NCBI RefSeq assembly: GCF_000294775.2
Contig: NZ_CP015506.1
Span: forward strand, 5,369,501 to 5,433,500
Length of the DNA stretch: 64,000 nucleotides
DNA from: Cytobacillus oceanisediminis 2691
Lineage (GTDB): Bacteria; Bacillota; Bacilli; Bacillales; Cytobacillaceae
Reading direction: 5' to 3'
Position numbers and translations under genes: made by a program. Below the pieces are notes generated by a model. The model was not told the origin of the DNA, searched no databases, and saw only the letters and a list, made by a program, of their open reading frames with translations. This document shows, one piece after another, positions 55,856 through 64,000 of this stretch. Numbering within the stretch: position 1 is the first letter of the stretch; each line of letters opens with the position of its first letter.

Positions 55856-57085
55856 TTATAATGTCTCGCCGCTCAGCTTCATGGTTACTTCCTGAGTTTT
55901 CCCGTCGCGGTAAAACTTAATTTTCATCTGGTCGCCTACCGATTTCTTCGTATACAAATGCTGGCGCAATTCGATGATGTCATTGATTTCTTGTCCATCC
56001 ATCTCGACGATGACATCCATTTCCTTCAGTCCTGCCTGTGCAGCTGGAGAGTTCGGTTCAACTGAAGTGATGGCCACACCAGATTTAACATCCTTAGGCA
56101 GTTTTAGCGCTTCCTGCTGGTAGTAGCCAGGAATCTCATTGACCGATGCCAGTTGTACGCCCATATACGGACGTTTTACCTCTCCGAACTTTTCGAGGTC
56201 ATCAATGACTGGGCGTGCGTAGTTAATCGGAATCGCCAATCCAATTCCTTCTACCGCACTCTCAGCGATTTTCATGGAGTTGATGCCAATCAGCTGTCCG
56301 CTGATATTAACTAAAGCCCCGCCGCTGTTACCCGGGTTGATGGCGGCGTCTGTCTGCAGTACCTCAGCCTGCCAGTCAACTGTTCCATTCTGATCGATAT
56401 CAACCGGGATGGCACGCTCCAGGCCAGAAATAATTCCCTGTGTGACAGAGCCTGAGAACTGTCCAAGAGGATTCCCGATCGCAATGACTGGTTCGCCTGG
56501 CTTCAGTTTTTCAGAATCGCCGAATTCGGCAACCGTCTTAATTTCCTTTGCTTCTACCTCAAGCACAGCAAGATCCGTCCAAATGTCGCTGCCAACCAGT
56601 CTTGCCGGGAGCTTGGTGCCATCCTGCAGACTTACCTCCAGCTCCTGAGCTCCTTCTACCACATGGTGGTTTGTAACGATGAAGGCTGTATTTCCTTCCT
56701 TCTTATAAATAACTCCGGAACCTGTTCCGGCTGGCTGGCCGGCACTGCCATTTCCCTCATTCGACCAAAAGCCGGCTGTCTGGATGTTCGTAATGCTTAC
56801 GACCGCATCCCCGGCTTTGTCGACCGCCTTGGTTACATCTGTGGTCACATCAAGTGAGACATTCTGAACATTGGCGTTATTGTTATTCCCGGCTGCCTCA
56901 TCCTGCAGCTCTTCATCCGGTTCAACCGTATAAGGGAGCACGTTGTAATCAGATAGCTTTGGCACCGCAACCACGACCAGGATGGCTCCTAATATGACTC
57001 CAACAAGGCTGGCCAGAAAATATCCGCCCTTGTTGCCTTTTTGCCCTTTATAACGGTTCTGATGATCTTGATCATAATAGCCCAA
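55856..57085 (-). CDS. htrA: HtrA/DegP-like membrane-anchored serine protease
   Basis: 409 residues from TTG 57085 (AAAGGATGG upstream); a longer in-frame start has no site. Cytoplasmic N-terminus, one transmembrane helix (about 22-42), trypsin-like protease domain with H141 (TNHHVV), D171 (TDLAVLEV) and S254 (GNSGGALV), then a PDZ domain from about 305 (YMGVQLASV to the C-terminus, VEPNSPAAQAGLKEMDVIVE). Degrades misfolded extracytoplasmic proteins. Corresponds to B. subtilis HtrC/YycK, at the end of the wal operon. Confidence 0.93.
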   Translation of the reverse strand: MGYYDQDHQNRYKGQKGNKGGYFLASLVGVILGAILVVVAVPKLSDYNVLPYTVEPDEELQDEAAGNNNNANVQNVSLDVTTDVTKAVDKAGDAVVSITNIQTAGFWSNEGNGSAGQPAGTGSGVIYKKEGNTAFIVTNHHVVEGAQELEVSLQDGTKLPARLVGSDIWTDLAVLEVEAKEIKTVAEFGDSEKLKPGEPVIAIGNPLGQFSGSVTQGIISGLERAIPVDIDQNGTVDWQAEVLQTDAAINPGNSGGALVNISGQLIGINSMKIAESAVEGIGLAIPINYARPVIDDLEKFGEVKRPYMGVQLASVNEIPGYYQQEALKLPKDVKSGVAITSVEPNSPAAQAGLKEMDVIVEMDGQEINDIIELRQHLYTKKSVGDQMKIKFYRDGKTQEVTMKLSGETL

Positions 57086-57269
57086 ACTGCACCCATCCTT
57101 TCTTTCATCTGCAAAAACACTGGCTTTTAAAATATAAATGCTAAAATTTAGTCTTCCTTTATACCCAATATTATACTCTCCTGTTTTCAAAAATCTAATA
57201 AAAACGCACCTGCTTCAGCAATCTTACGACTTTGTTCATACTTTTTTAAGATTTTTTCAAAAAAGAAAA

Positions 57270-57312
57270 AGAGGAATACATGGAAACGGCTGTCTCTCTG
57301 TGTATTCCTCTT
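57270..57312 (-). terminator. Intrinsic terminator of walJ
   Basis: GAGGAATACA/TGTATTCCTC stem; minus strand followed by a T-rich tail. Separates walJ from htrA, so htrA needs its own promoter or readthrough. Confidence 0.85.
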
Positions 57313-57322
57313 TATATTTTTA

Positions 57323-58117
57323 TTAAACTGCCGTTAGGATTGTCGGAACCTTTGGATCTGTATCATAAAGGTCGAATTGTTCGCCGACAAGGATTCCGCG
57401 GCTTTCAAGTGTCTGGGATACGGACATTCTCGCCAGATCCTTGATATTGTTATCCTGGCTTAAATGAGCCAGATAAAAGCTCTTCGTCCGGTCGCCCGCC
57501 ACTTCACTCATCGCAAGGGCGGCATCCTCATTGGATACATGGCCGACATCGCTTAAGATCCTTCTCTTAATATTCCACGGGTAGCGGCCCATACGAAGCA
57601 TCTGGACATCATGATTGCTTTCAAATACATAAGCCTCCGCATTGGAAATCAGACCTTTCATGCGGTCGCTGACATAGCCTGTATCGGTGATCAGCACAAG
57701 CTTTTTCCCATTATGATGGAACACATAAAACATCGGGTCGGCTGCATCATGGGAAACCCCGAAGGATTCAATATCAAGGGATCCAAATGTTTTCACCGTT
57801 TCCATATCAAAATGGAACTTCTGGTCAACCGGGACTTGTCCAATCAGTCCGTCCATGGCCAGCCATGTTTTTTCATTCGCATAGATCGGCAGGTTATACT
57901 TCCGGGCAAGAATCCCGACACCCTTAATATGGTCACTATGCTCATGGGTCACCAGTATCCCTGATAGCTTGCCGATGTCCCGGCCAATATGCTGAAATAA
58001 ACCTTCCATTTGCTTTCCGCTTAATCCGGCATCAACCAGAAAGGAATGTTCCTCCGTCTCGACAAAGATTGCATTCCCAGTACTGCCGCTCGCGAGAACG
58101 CTGAATTGTAAAGACAT
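57323..58117 (-). CDS. walJ: WalJ (YycJ) metallo-beta-lactamase-fold hydrolase
   Basis: 264 residues. Metal-binding THEHSDH at 57-63, [10 protein letters not shown] near 31, and later conserved [13 protein letters not shown] and [10 protein letters not shown] segments of the WalJ/YycJ family. A 5'-3' exonuclease-like enzyme implicated in coordinating cell division with DNA replication/repair. GAGGAGA precedes the ATG. Immediately behind walI. Confidence 0.93.
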   Translation of the reverse strand: MSLQFSVLASGSTGNAIFVETEEHSFLVDAGLSGKQMEGLFQHIGRDIGKLSGILVTHEHSDHIKGVGILARKYNLPIYANEKTWLAMDGLIGQVPVDQKFHFDMETVKTFGSLDIESFGVSHDAADPMFYVFHHNGKKLVLITDTGYVSDRMKGLISNAEAYVFESNHDVQMLRMGRYPWNIKRRILSDVGHVSNEDAALAMSEVAGDRTKSFYLAHLSQDNNIKDLARMSVSQTLESRGILVGEQFDLYDTDPKVPTILTAV

Positions 58118-58124
58118 GTTCTCC

Positions 58125-58931
58125 TCACTCCACTATTTTTTTCTCTTCGTTGTTCAGCTTAATGATTTTCCCCTCAAAGGCATCAACAAATAAATTCTCC
58201 TCGTCATTAATGACAAATCGCCAGGCAGGCGTTAACAATTGCGAAGAGCTCAAATGCACAAAGGTAAAATAACCAAGCTCTACATTTGTAACTTTTGACT
58301 TCGGCTGCAGTGAGCCGTTCTTGTAAAGTGTTTCAACGGCCTTTATCGGCTGAATAACTTTTTCACTTTCTTCCTTCGACTCAATCTTTGTCAGGAGCGT
58401 CTGCTTATAAGAGACAATTTCATTTTCATCATTCAAATAAAATGTAAGCTCGCCATTTAAATTCATATAAAACATCTTGCCTTCAAATTCCTGATAATAC
58501 GTGATTCTATTACTGTTTTCTGGTTTTTCCCAGAAGCGGTATTGGTCACCGAATAACACCCTGTTTTTGATAAAGGCAGATAATTCGGAAGGACTGAATT
58601 TATCACTGATCTTGATCGATTCGTCCAGGACTGAATTCAGAGTAGTCCCCTCTGTAATCGTAATTTCCTGGCCCTCCAGCCTTGTATCTCCTTCAAGATC
58701 TTCAATATCAAATTCAACCGGCTTAGCCCTCAAATACCGGTCTTTCGGGTTGCTTTTCGGCAGGGGCTCATCAAAGGTGATATCAGCATCCTTAAGCTGT
58801 TTTTCCAGGGTGGCCTGTGCAATCGGTTCAAATTCACTGGCCTCCTTCAATTTGAAAAACTCATACATCAAATAAATATCCAGGACCAGGAAGGTTAAAA
58901 TAAAGATTGTTTTGATCTTACTCCAATCCAT
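58125..58931 (-). CDS. walI: WalI (YycI) regulator of WalK
   Basis: 268 residues with one N-terminal transmembrane helix ([20 protein letters not shown]) and an extracytoplasmic YycI domain. With WalH it contacts WalK through the membrane helix and restrains its kinase activity. Its start overlaps the walH stop by 14 bases. Confidence 0.92.
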   Translation of the reverse strand: MDWSKIKTIFILTFLVLDIYLMYEFFKLKEASEFEPIAQATLEKQLKDADITFDEPLPKSNPKDRYLRAKPVEFDIEDLEGDTRLEGQEITITEGTTLNSVLDESIKISDKFSPSELSAFIKNRVLFGDQYRFWEKPENSNRITYYQEFEGKMFYMNLNGELTFYLNDENEIVSYKQTLLTKIESKEESEKVIQPIKAVETLYKNGSLQPKSKVTNVELGYFTFVHLSSSQLLTPAWRFVINDEENLFVDAFEGKIIKLNNEEKKIVE

Positions 58932-60246
58932 TATTCATGCCCCCTGTCTCATCAAGCGAAATGCTTTTCCAAGTTCCTTCATACCGGTAATACCAGGAAG
59001 GCTCCAGACGGATGAAGGTGGTCTGAGCTTCCTTGACCAGCATCATTTTATATCCCAGCTTTACATTCTCCAGTAATTCCGGCTCAAACCCTTCCAGACC
59101 TAACAAGTATTCCAAAACGCGGGTTCCGGAACTTAGAGATACTTCTGAGGGGGGTTCAGCACTTAGACCAAGCTGAAAATTGCTCCGATAATATTCATAA
59201 ATCTCATTTTGCCCCCAAGTCTGGCGGATTTCGGATATTTTCGGATCATCACTGAAAATTGGATAACCTGAAGAATCATACATCCTGAATACCACTCTAT
59301 GATTCAGCTCATCAATCTCCGCAAATTGGTAATTGTCTGTCCATCCCGAATGTCCGTTAATATAATCAATGCTCCTTTTCAGCAGGTCGCCTGAAGCAAA
59401 AGTCGGGTTATCCCCGGCAGCCGGTTTTATATATTGAAGGGTATTTTTGTCTGAGTTTACCCTCAATAAGCTTAAGGTATCATTATACTCATCCTCTGAT
59501 TGCTGAAAGCTTTTCTGCACTACACTTGGGTCGCTGAATAAAGCATTTTTATATTGTTCAGAGTCCAATTTTTTCTCCAAATACTGATATCTCGCCATTT
59601 TTGTATCCTGTGAAGGCAGATAGATCGTTCTTTCATCAGATGGCTTATAAGCAAAATAGGCTTTATATTCAGGGTTGTACTCGGATAAATTGAAGAATTG
59701 GCTTTTGAAATTCTGAATAAAGGAAACAGGCACACGGCTCCTATACACCTGCCGGTTATCCAAAGAAACAAAATCGACTATTCCATCCTTTTTCTCCAAT
59801 TGCCTAGTATCAATGACAATATGGTCAAACTGAAAATCAGGCAGATTCTTGTCAGCAATTTTAATTACTGATTTGTATAATTCAATCGGAACAGAATCCG
59901 GAAACGCAAGAACAGCTTTTCCTTCATCATGGAGAATGCCCGCTTCCTCTGTAATATTTTCAAAGTCAGCAAAATTCCAACCGCTGATTTCTTTCATGAC
60001 TTTATCAATTTCGCCGGGGCTGACAGTTCCAAAAGTCTTTTTTTCCCCGAGATGGAATAAGAGAGTGTCCGGTCTCACAATCTGATTCACTTCTTTTTTT
60101 TCCGCTATTGTTACTTCCTGAACGGTATTTGATTCTTTTTCAATCCGTTCAAAGTTCGGCTGGTAGGTCCAAAGATTCCAGGTCAGGAGAGCGCTTGTCA
60201 CTACTAGAATGGTCAGTATGATGGTTTTTATATTTTCATAACTCAT
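58918..60246 (-). CDS. walH: WalH (YycH) regulator of WalK
   Basis: 442 residues; N-terminal transmembrane helix (TIILTILVVTSALLTWNLWT) then a large extracytoplasmic YycH region. Negative regulator of WalK, acting in complex with WalI. ATG 60246 overlaps the walK stop (ATGA). Confidence 0.92.
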   Translation of the reverse strand: MSYENIKTIILTILVVTSALLTWNLWTYQPNFERIEKESNTVQEVTIAEKKEVNQIVRPDTLLFHLGEKKTFGTVSPGEIDKVMKEISGWNFADFENITEEAGILHDEGKAVLAFPDSVPIELYKSVIKIADKNLPDFQFDHIVIDTRQLEKKDGIVDFVSLDNRQVYRSRVPVSFIQNFKSQFFNLSEYNPEYKAYFAYKPSDERTIYLPSQDTKMARYQYLEKKLDSEQYKNALFSDPSVVQKSFQQSEDEYNDTLSLLRVNSDKNTLQYIKPAAGDNPTFASGDLLKRSIDYINGHSGWTDNYQFAEIDELNHRVVFRMYDSSGYPIFSDDPKISEIRQTWGQNEIYEYYRSNFQLGLSAEPPSEVSLSSGTRVLEYLLGLEGFEPELLENVKLGYKMMLVKEAQTTFIRLEPSWYYRYEGTWKSISLDETGGMNNGLE

Positions 60247-62066
60247 TCCCAATCATCCTCTTCCGAGCGAACATATGGAAGGCTAAATGAAATCGTTGTC
60301 CCTTTCCCTTCTGTACTCGCTGCCCAAATTTTCCCGCCATGCGCTTCCACCATTTCTTTCGCAATGGCCAATCCGAGGCCTGTTCCGCCAAGCTTTCTTG
60401 TCCTGGCTTTATCCACCCGGTAAAAACGCTCAAAGATCTGATCAATATTTTCTTTCGGTATCCCCACACCCTGGTCTGAAACGCTGACAACAATAAATTC
60501 ATCTTTTTCCTCAATGCTGAACGTAACCTTTCCGCCTTCCGGAGAGTATTTAAGCGCGTTTGAAATGATATTGTCCAGCACCTGGGTGAGCTTGTCTTCA
60601 TCTATTTCCACAAAAGCCGAATGGTCCGGAAGCTTTCTTTCAAACGTAACATTCTGCTGCTTCGTCATTTCAAAACGGTCTATAATTCTATTATAGAAGA
60701 AAATGAAATCAGTCCAGTCCTTGGTCAAGCGGTAATCCTTGCTGTCCATTTTAGACAGCTGCAGCAGATCATTGACCAGGCGGATCATCCGCTCTGTTTC
60801 ATTTTGGGTGACATCCAGGAAGTTTGGGGCAATCTCCTCATCTCTCCAGGCGCCTTCCGCAAGAGCCTCCAGATAGCTTCTCATCGTGGTCAGCGGCGTC
60901 CTGAGTTCATGAGATACATTCGCCACAAATTCGCGGCGTTCCATGTCAATTTTCTCCTGCTCGGTGATATCATGCAAAACGGTAATTAAGCCGTTAACAA
61001 AGCCAGTTTCTTTTTGGATAACCGAAAAGTTAGCGCGGAGAATCAGTGTTTTCGACTTGCTGCTGTAATCCAGGATGACCGAATCCCGCTCGTTTAATAG
61101 CTCTTCAAAGTTATAATCCTCTTCAAGACCAAGCAGGGAAACAATTGGGGAAGACAGGACCGTTTCACGTGAAACATTCAGCATTTTTGCTGCAGGCTCG
61201 TTAATCAAAATAACACGCCCTTTGCGGTCGGTTGCAATAACTCCATCCGTCATATAGGAAAGAACGGAGGATAATTTTCGCCGTTCGCCTTCTGTTGTAG
61301 CATGAGCTTCCTGAAGTTTCTTTGTTAAACTGTTAAAGGTAATGGCCAGCTGGCCAATTTCGTCATACCCATAAACCTTAACCTTTCGGGAGAAGTTCCC
61401 TTTTGCCATGGCAAGCGCCTGTTTCCGCATATCTGAAATCGGGCGTGTCACCGTCTGGGCAAGAAGTATGCCCAGGATCGCTGTGATAGCTAACGCAATG
61501 GCTATACCGGTAGTGAAAATATTATTAATCTCCCTCATCTGTTCATAGATGTTCTCGATTTTTGCAACCAGATAGATGGCTCCATTGACTTCTCCGTTAT
61601 TTTTAATAGGTGTGACGAGAACCCATATCCGTTGTCCCTGCTCAACCAGATCCTCCGTTACCGGCTCCCTGGTGGCTATGGCCATCTTGATCAGATTGTC
61701 AGTAGACCTCCCCCCGACAACACCCTGATTATCAGGATCGGAGGTGCCAAGTATTTTCAGTGATTCATCAACCACACGGACTTCGGATATATCCGCCGAG
61801 TTGTAATCACTTAATAGCCTTCTGATATCTTCCTCCTGGGATGGGGTTTCCTCATCAGGAAGCCTTACCTTGGTCATTTGTTCCTCCACATAATAGCTAA
61901 GAAGATTGACCCTCTCCTGAATGGCATCTTTGAAATTTTCCTGTAAGGTCGATTCCAGCTGCCTGACAAAGTAGACCCCGATAATCTGCATGGCTACCAG
62001 GATGAGAAGAACATATATGATCACAAACTTCAAATGAATGGACCGAAAAAAACCAACCTTTTCCAT
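60243..62066 (-). CDS. walK: WalK sensor histidine kinase
   Basis: 607 residues: transmembrane helix 12-32, extracellular Cache/PAS-like sensor (35-180), second helix about 183-205, HAMP (about 206-260), PAS (about 265-370), HisKA with phospho-accepting His in VSHELRTPLT near 386, and ATPase (DNIISNALKYSPEGG; GGTGLGLAIAKEMVEAHGG). Controls cell-wall homeostasis with WalR and is essential in Bacillus. Extracellular domain normal in length. Starts 8 bases after walR. Confidence 0.96.
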   Translation of the reverse strand: MEKVGFFRSIHLKFVIIYVLLILVAMQIIGVYFVRQLESTLQENFKDAIQERVNLLSYYVEEQMTKVRLPDEETPSQEEDIRRLLSDYNSADISEVRVVDESLKILGTSDPDNQGVVGGRSTDNLIKMAIATREPVTEDLVEQGQRIWVLVTPIKNNGEVNGAIYLVAKIENIYEQMREINNIFTTGIAIALAITAILGILLAQTVTRPISDMRKQALAMAKGNFSRKVKVYGYDEIGQLAITFNSLTKKLQEAHATTEGERRKLSSVLSYMTDGVIATDRKGRVILINEPAAKMLNVSRETVLSSPIVSLLGLEEDYNFEELLNERDSVILDYSSKSKTLILRANFSVIQKETGFVNGLITVLHDITEQEKIDMERREFVANVSHELRTPLTTMRSYLEALAEGAWRDEEIAPNFLDVTQNETERMIRLVNDLLQLSKMDSKDYRLTKDWTDFIFFYNRIIDRFEMTKQQNVTFERKLPDHSAFVEIDEDKLTQVLDNIISNALKYSPEGGKVTFSIEEKDEFIVVSVSDQGVGIPKENIDQIFERFYRVDKARTRKLGGTGLGLAIAKEMVEAHGGKIWAASTEGKGTTISFSLPYVRSEEDDWE

Positions 62067-62074
62067 GTACCCTT

Positions 62075-62785
62075 TTACTCCTGTTCAGGATTCCGCAAGT
62101 AATAACCGACCCCTCTTCTTGTCACGATCCATGTCGGGTGGCTTGGATTATCCTCGATTTTCTCCCGCAGTCTCCTTACGGTTACGTCCACTGTGCGGAC
62201 ATCACCATAATAATCATAGCCCCATACGGTCTGGAGTAGATGCTCCCTCGTCATGACTTGTCCAATATGCTTGGCCAAATAGTGAAGAAGCTCAAATTCA
62301 CGGTGTGTTAATTCAATCGTCTCACCGCGCTTGGAAACCACGTAGGCATCCGGATGAATAATCAGGGAGCCAACTTCAATTTCATTGGATTCGTCCTCTT
62401 CTTCCGTCTTGGAAGCTATTTGCTGATGGCGCCTCATATTAGCCTTCACACGCGCAATCAATTCTCTCGTGCTGAACGGCTTTGTAACGTAGTCATCTGC
62501 ACCGAGCTCAAGGCCTAAAACTTTATCAATTTCAGAATCCTTTGCTGTCAGCATTATGATCGGCATATCGTATTTCTTGCGCACTTCGCGGCAAACCTCA
62601 ATGCCGTCCCGCTGCGGAAGCATGATATCAAGCAGAATCAGGTCCGGCTTTATTTCTTCTACTTTATCGAGTGCGTCATTGCCGTCATAGGCACACACCA
62701 CTTCATAGCCTTCTTTTTTCAAATTGAACTGCAGTATATCTGCAATTGGTTTCTCATCGTCTACAACCAGAATTTTTTTATCCAT
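62075..62785 (-). CDS. walR: WalR response regulator
   Basis: 236 residues from ATG 62785 ([18 protein letters not shown]), behind AAAGGAG; the longer in-frame start upstream has no site. Phospho-acceptor D53 in [10 protein letters not shown] in TKPFSTREL, and an OmpR-type winged helix ([38 protein letters not shown]). Essential OmpR-family regulator of autolysins and wall metabolism; first gene of the operon. Confidence 0.97.
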   Translation of the reverse strand: MDKKILVVDDEKPIADILQFNLKKEGYEVVCAYDGNDALDKVEEIKPDLILLDIMLPQRDGIEVCREVRKKYDMPIIMLTAKDSEIDKVLGLELGADDYVTKPFSTRELIARVKANMRRHQQIASKTEEEDESNEIEVGSLIIHPDAYVVSKRGETIELTHREFELLHYLAKHIGQVMTREHLLQTVWGYDYYGDVRTVDVTVRRLREKIEDNPSHPTWIVTRRGVGYYLRNPEQE

Positions 62786-62952
62786 ACCTATCTCCTTTTT
62801 CTTGCTCATTTATTTATTTATTTATGGAGCAGTAGAAGTCAGTTTCATACATATGTTATCTACTTTACTTTACCATTTTAGCAGTGGGAATTCATCTATT
62901 AGTAAAGGCCTGTAAATCTTTGGTGTTGTATTTTTATCTTATTCTTAACTAC

Positions 62953-62985
62953 AAAAGCCTCTAGCATGAAAGCTAGAGACTTTTT
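62953..62985 (-). terminator. Intrinsic terminator of the M23 peptidase gene
   Basis: CTCTAGC/GCTAGAG core with AAAA/TTTTT flanks, just before walR. Confidence 0.8.
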
Positions 62986-62993
62986 AGCAGGAA

Positions 62994-64000
62994 TTATTTA
63001 TTTATATATTTAAGCGGATTTTGCATTTTTCCGTTTTTGTATACTTCAAAATGCAGGTGGACACCGGTTGAATCCCCAGTGGACCCCATTATACCGATCT
63101 TTGAGCCTTTTGAGACAGTTTGGCCAACACTGACACTGATTGAGTCGAGATGGGCATAAACCGTGCGGAAGCCATTATTATGGTCGATGACGATTTTGTT
63201 GCCATAGCCGCCGCCATCGTTGCCCGCAGAAACAACCGTTCCATTATCAGCAGCTTTTATCGTCGGGTCGCTAGGTCTTGCAATGTCAATTCCCTTATGC
63301 ATTTTCCCCCAGCGGTATCCCATTTTACTTGAGATATAGCCCCCGACTGCAGGATAAGCAAGGCTGCCTTCACCGCGGGATGGAATGACCTTGGTTCCCT
63401 TGATGACAATTTGTTTCACAGGGTCTTCAAGAACTTTTTCTTCTTTTACTTCTTTTTTGACCGTTTGGCCGTTTTCTTCAGAAATCAGATAGGTTGCAGC
63501 GCGTACGCCTTCCTTGCCTTCTTGCTTTACTTTCGTTTCGCCTTTTGGCATGCTGCTGTCTTCGATGACTTCTTGTTCATAATCGATTTTTTCTTTCTTG
63601 AAAACTTCCTTATCTGCTATAACTTTTACATATGGTTTGTAGACAGTCACATTTAATTCCTGCCCTGCTTTAATAAGGGAATCTTCCTTTAGTCCGCTGT
63701 TAAGCTCAACCAGCTGGTTCATATCAAGATTATGGGCACTGGCAATATTGGTTAGTGCGTCACCTTCTTTAACCTCATATTTCTTTTCCTCAAGGGTTCC
63801 CTTTTGAAGAAGCTTCACAGCTTCATCTGCACTGATGATCTGATCCGGTTTCACAGTTGTTTCAGAGATGGATACATCTTCCGTAAAACGGACATCTAAA
63901 AGACGTGTTTCATTTTCCTTCAGCTGAGGTAAAGGAGTTTTAGCAGATTCCTTTCTTTCCTCAAGAGCCTTTAAATCTTTCTCTGATACATAGGAAGTTT
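62994..64000 (-). CDS. M23 peptidase with LysM and G5 domains (5' end beyond window)
   Basis: The frame is open through the right edge (SYVSEKDLKALEERKESAKT in the last 150 bases), so the gene starts outside and at least 335 codons are seen. Order in the seen part: LysM (EEKKYEVKEGDALTNIASAH), G5-type beta region (VRAATYLISEENGQTVKKEV), and a C-terminal M23 zinc endopeptidase (GYRWGKMHKGIDIARPSDPT with H and D ligands; HLHFEVYKNG). Lysostaphin-like peptidoglycan hydrolase or regulator, exported. The usual neighbour upstream of walR in these Bacillaceae. Confidence 0.9.
   Translation of the reverse strand, partial: TSYVSEKDLKALEERKESAKTPLPQLKENETRLLDVRFTEDVSISETTVKPDQIISADEAVKLLQKGTLEEKKYEVKEGDALTNIASAHNLDMNQLVELNSGLKEDSLIKAGQELNVTVYKPYVKVIADKEVFKKEKIDYEQEVIEDSSMPKGETKVKQEGKEGVRAATYLISEENGQTVKKEVKEEKVLEDPVKQIVIKGTKVIPSRGEGSLAYPAVGGYISSKMGYRWGKMHKGIDIARPSDPTIKAADNGTVVSAGNDGGGYGNKIVIDHNNGFRTVYAHLDSISVSVGQTVSKGSKIGIMGSTGDSTGVHLHFEVYKNGKMQNPLKYINK

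Noticed and set aside
1..64000. CRISPR arrays, tRNA or rRNA genes
   Set aside because: No regularly spaced short repeats and no tRNA-like cloverleaf or rRNA sequence seen; the only spaced repeats (35968-36216) are too few and too far apart.

Overview
The window is a low-GC Bacillaceae chromosome segment. The right end carries the conserved walR-walK-walH-walI-walJ-htrA-(CxxH/CxxC protein)-rlmH cluster found near the replication origin of Bacillus relatives. yisU/yisV-like, dbpA and yxjI-like genes, AGGAGG-type ribosome binding sites and frequent TTG/GTG starts agree with this. I cannot name the genus with confidence.

Layout. 1-4.35 kb: ordinary chromosomal genes (amino-acid permease, AHSA1/SRPBCC protein, WYL regulator divergent from a GyrI-like protein and a hypothetical). 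4.8-9.7 kb: remains of an LXG polymorphic toxin locus, with three copies of the same pre-toxin segment ending in different HNH/EndoVII-type tips (WHH, AHH and LHH), two SUKH immunity genes, and every export domain lost or truncated. 9.7-14.5 kb: yxjI-like, yisU, a MocR gene (yisV) broken by one nonsense codon, and dbpA.

14.57-55.0 kb: a 40.4-kb island inserted in the last codons of rlmH, in the manner of staphylococcal SCC elements. The rlmH 3' end is duplicated at 14.55 kb, where the reverse strand reads GEPYHK-stop. The shared 10-bp core (GGTACGGTTC) at 14556-14565 and 54986-54995 defines both ends. Two large serine recombinases lie next to rlmH. The reading frame of the one at the boundary runs through the att site into antisense rlmH; across the joined ends of a circle it would instead end after four codons. 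The island also has mobile-element genes (a DUF3987 protein, a replication-relaxation-like protein, a small resolvase, and a domain-permuted serine recombinase apparently lacking its catalytic serine).

The cargo is mostly defence: a type 3 BREX operon (brxF-brxC-pglX-pglZ-brxA-like-brxHII), a Gabija-like gajA/gajB pair inside a five-gene operon with a methyltransferase and two uncharacterised genes, and an unrecognised five-gene operon divergent from an XRE repressor (26.1-29.7 kb). The last is the best candidate here for an undescribed system.

55.0-64.0 kb: chromosomal rlmH, CxxH/CxxC protein, htrA, walJ, walI, walH, walK, walR and an M23/LysM/G5 cell-wall peptidase that runs off the right edge. 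No rRNA, tRNA or CRISPR array was seen.
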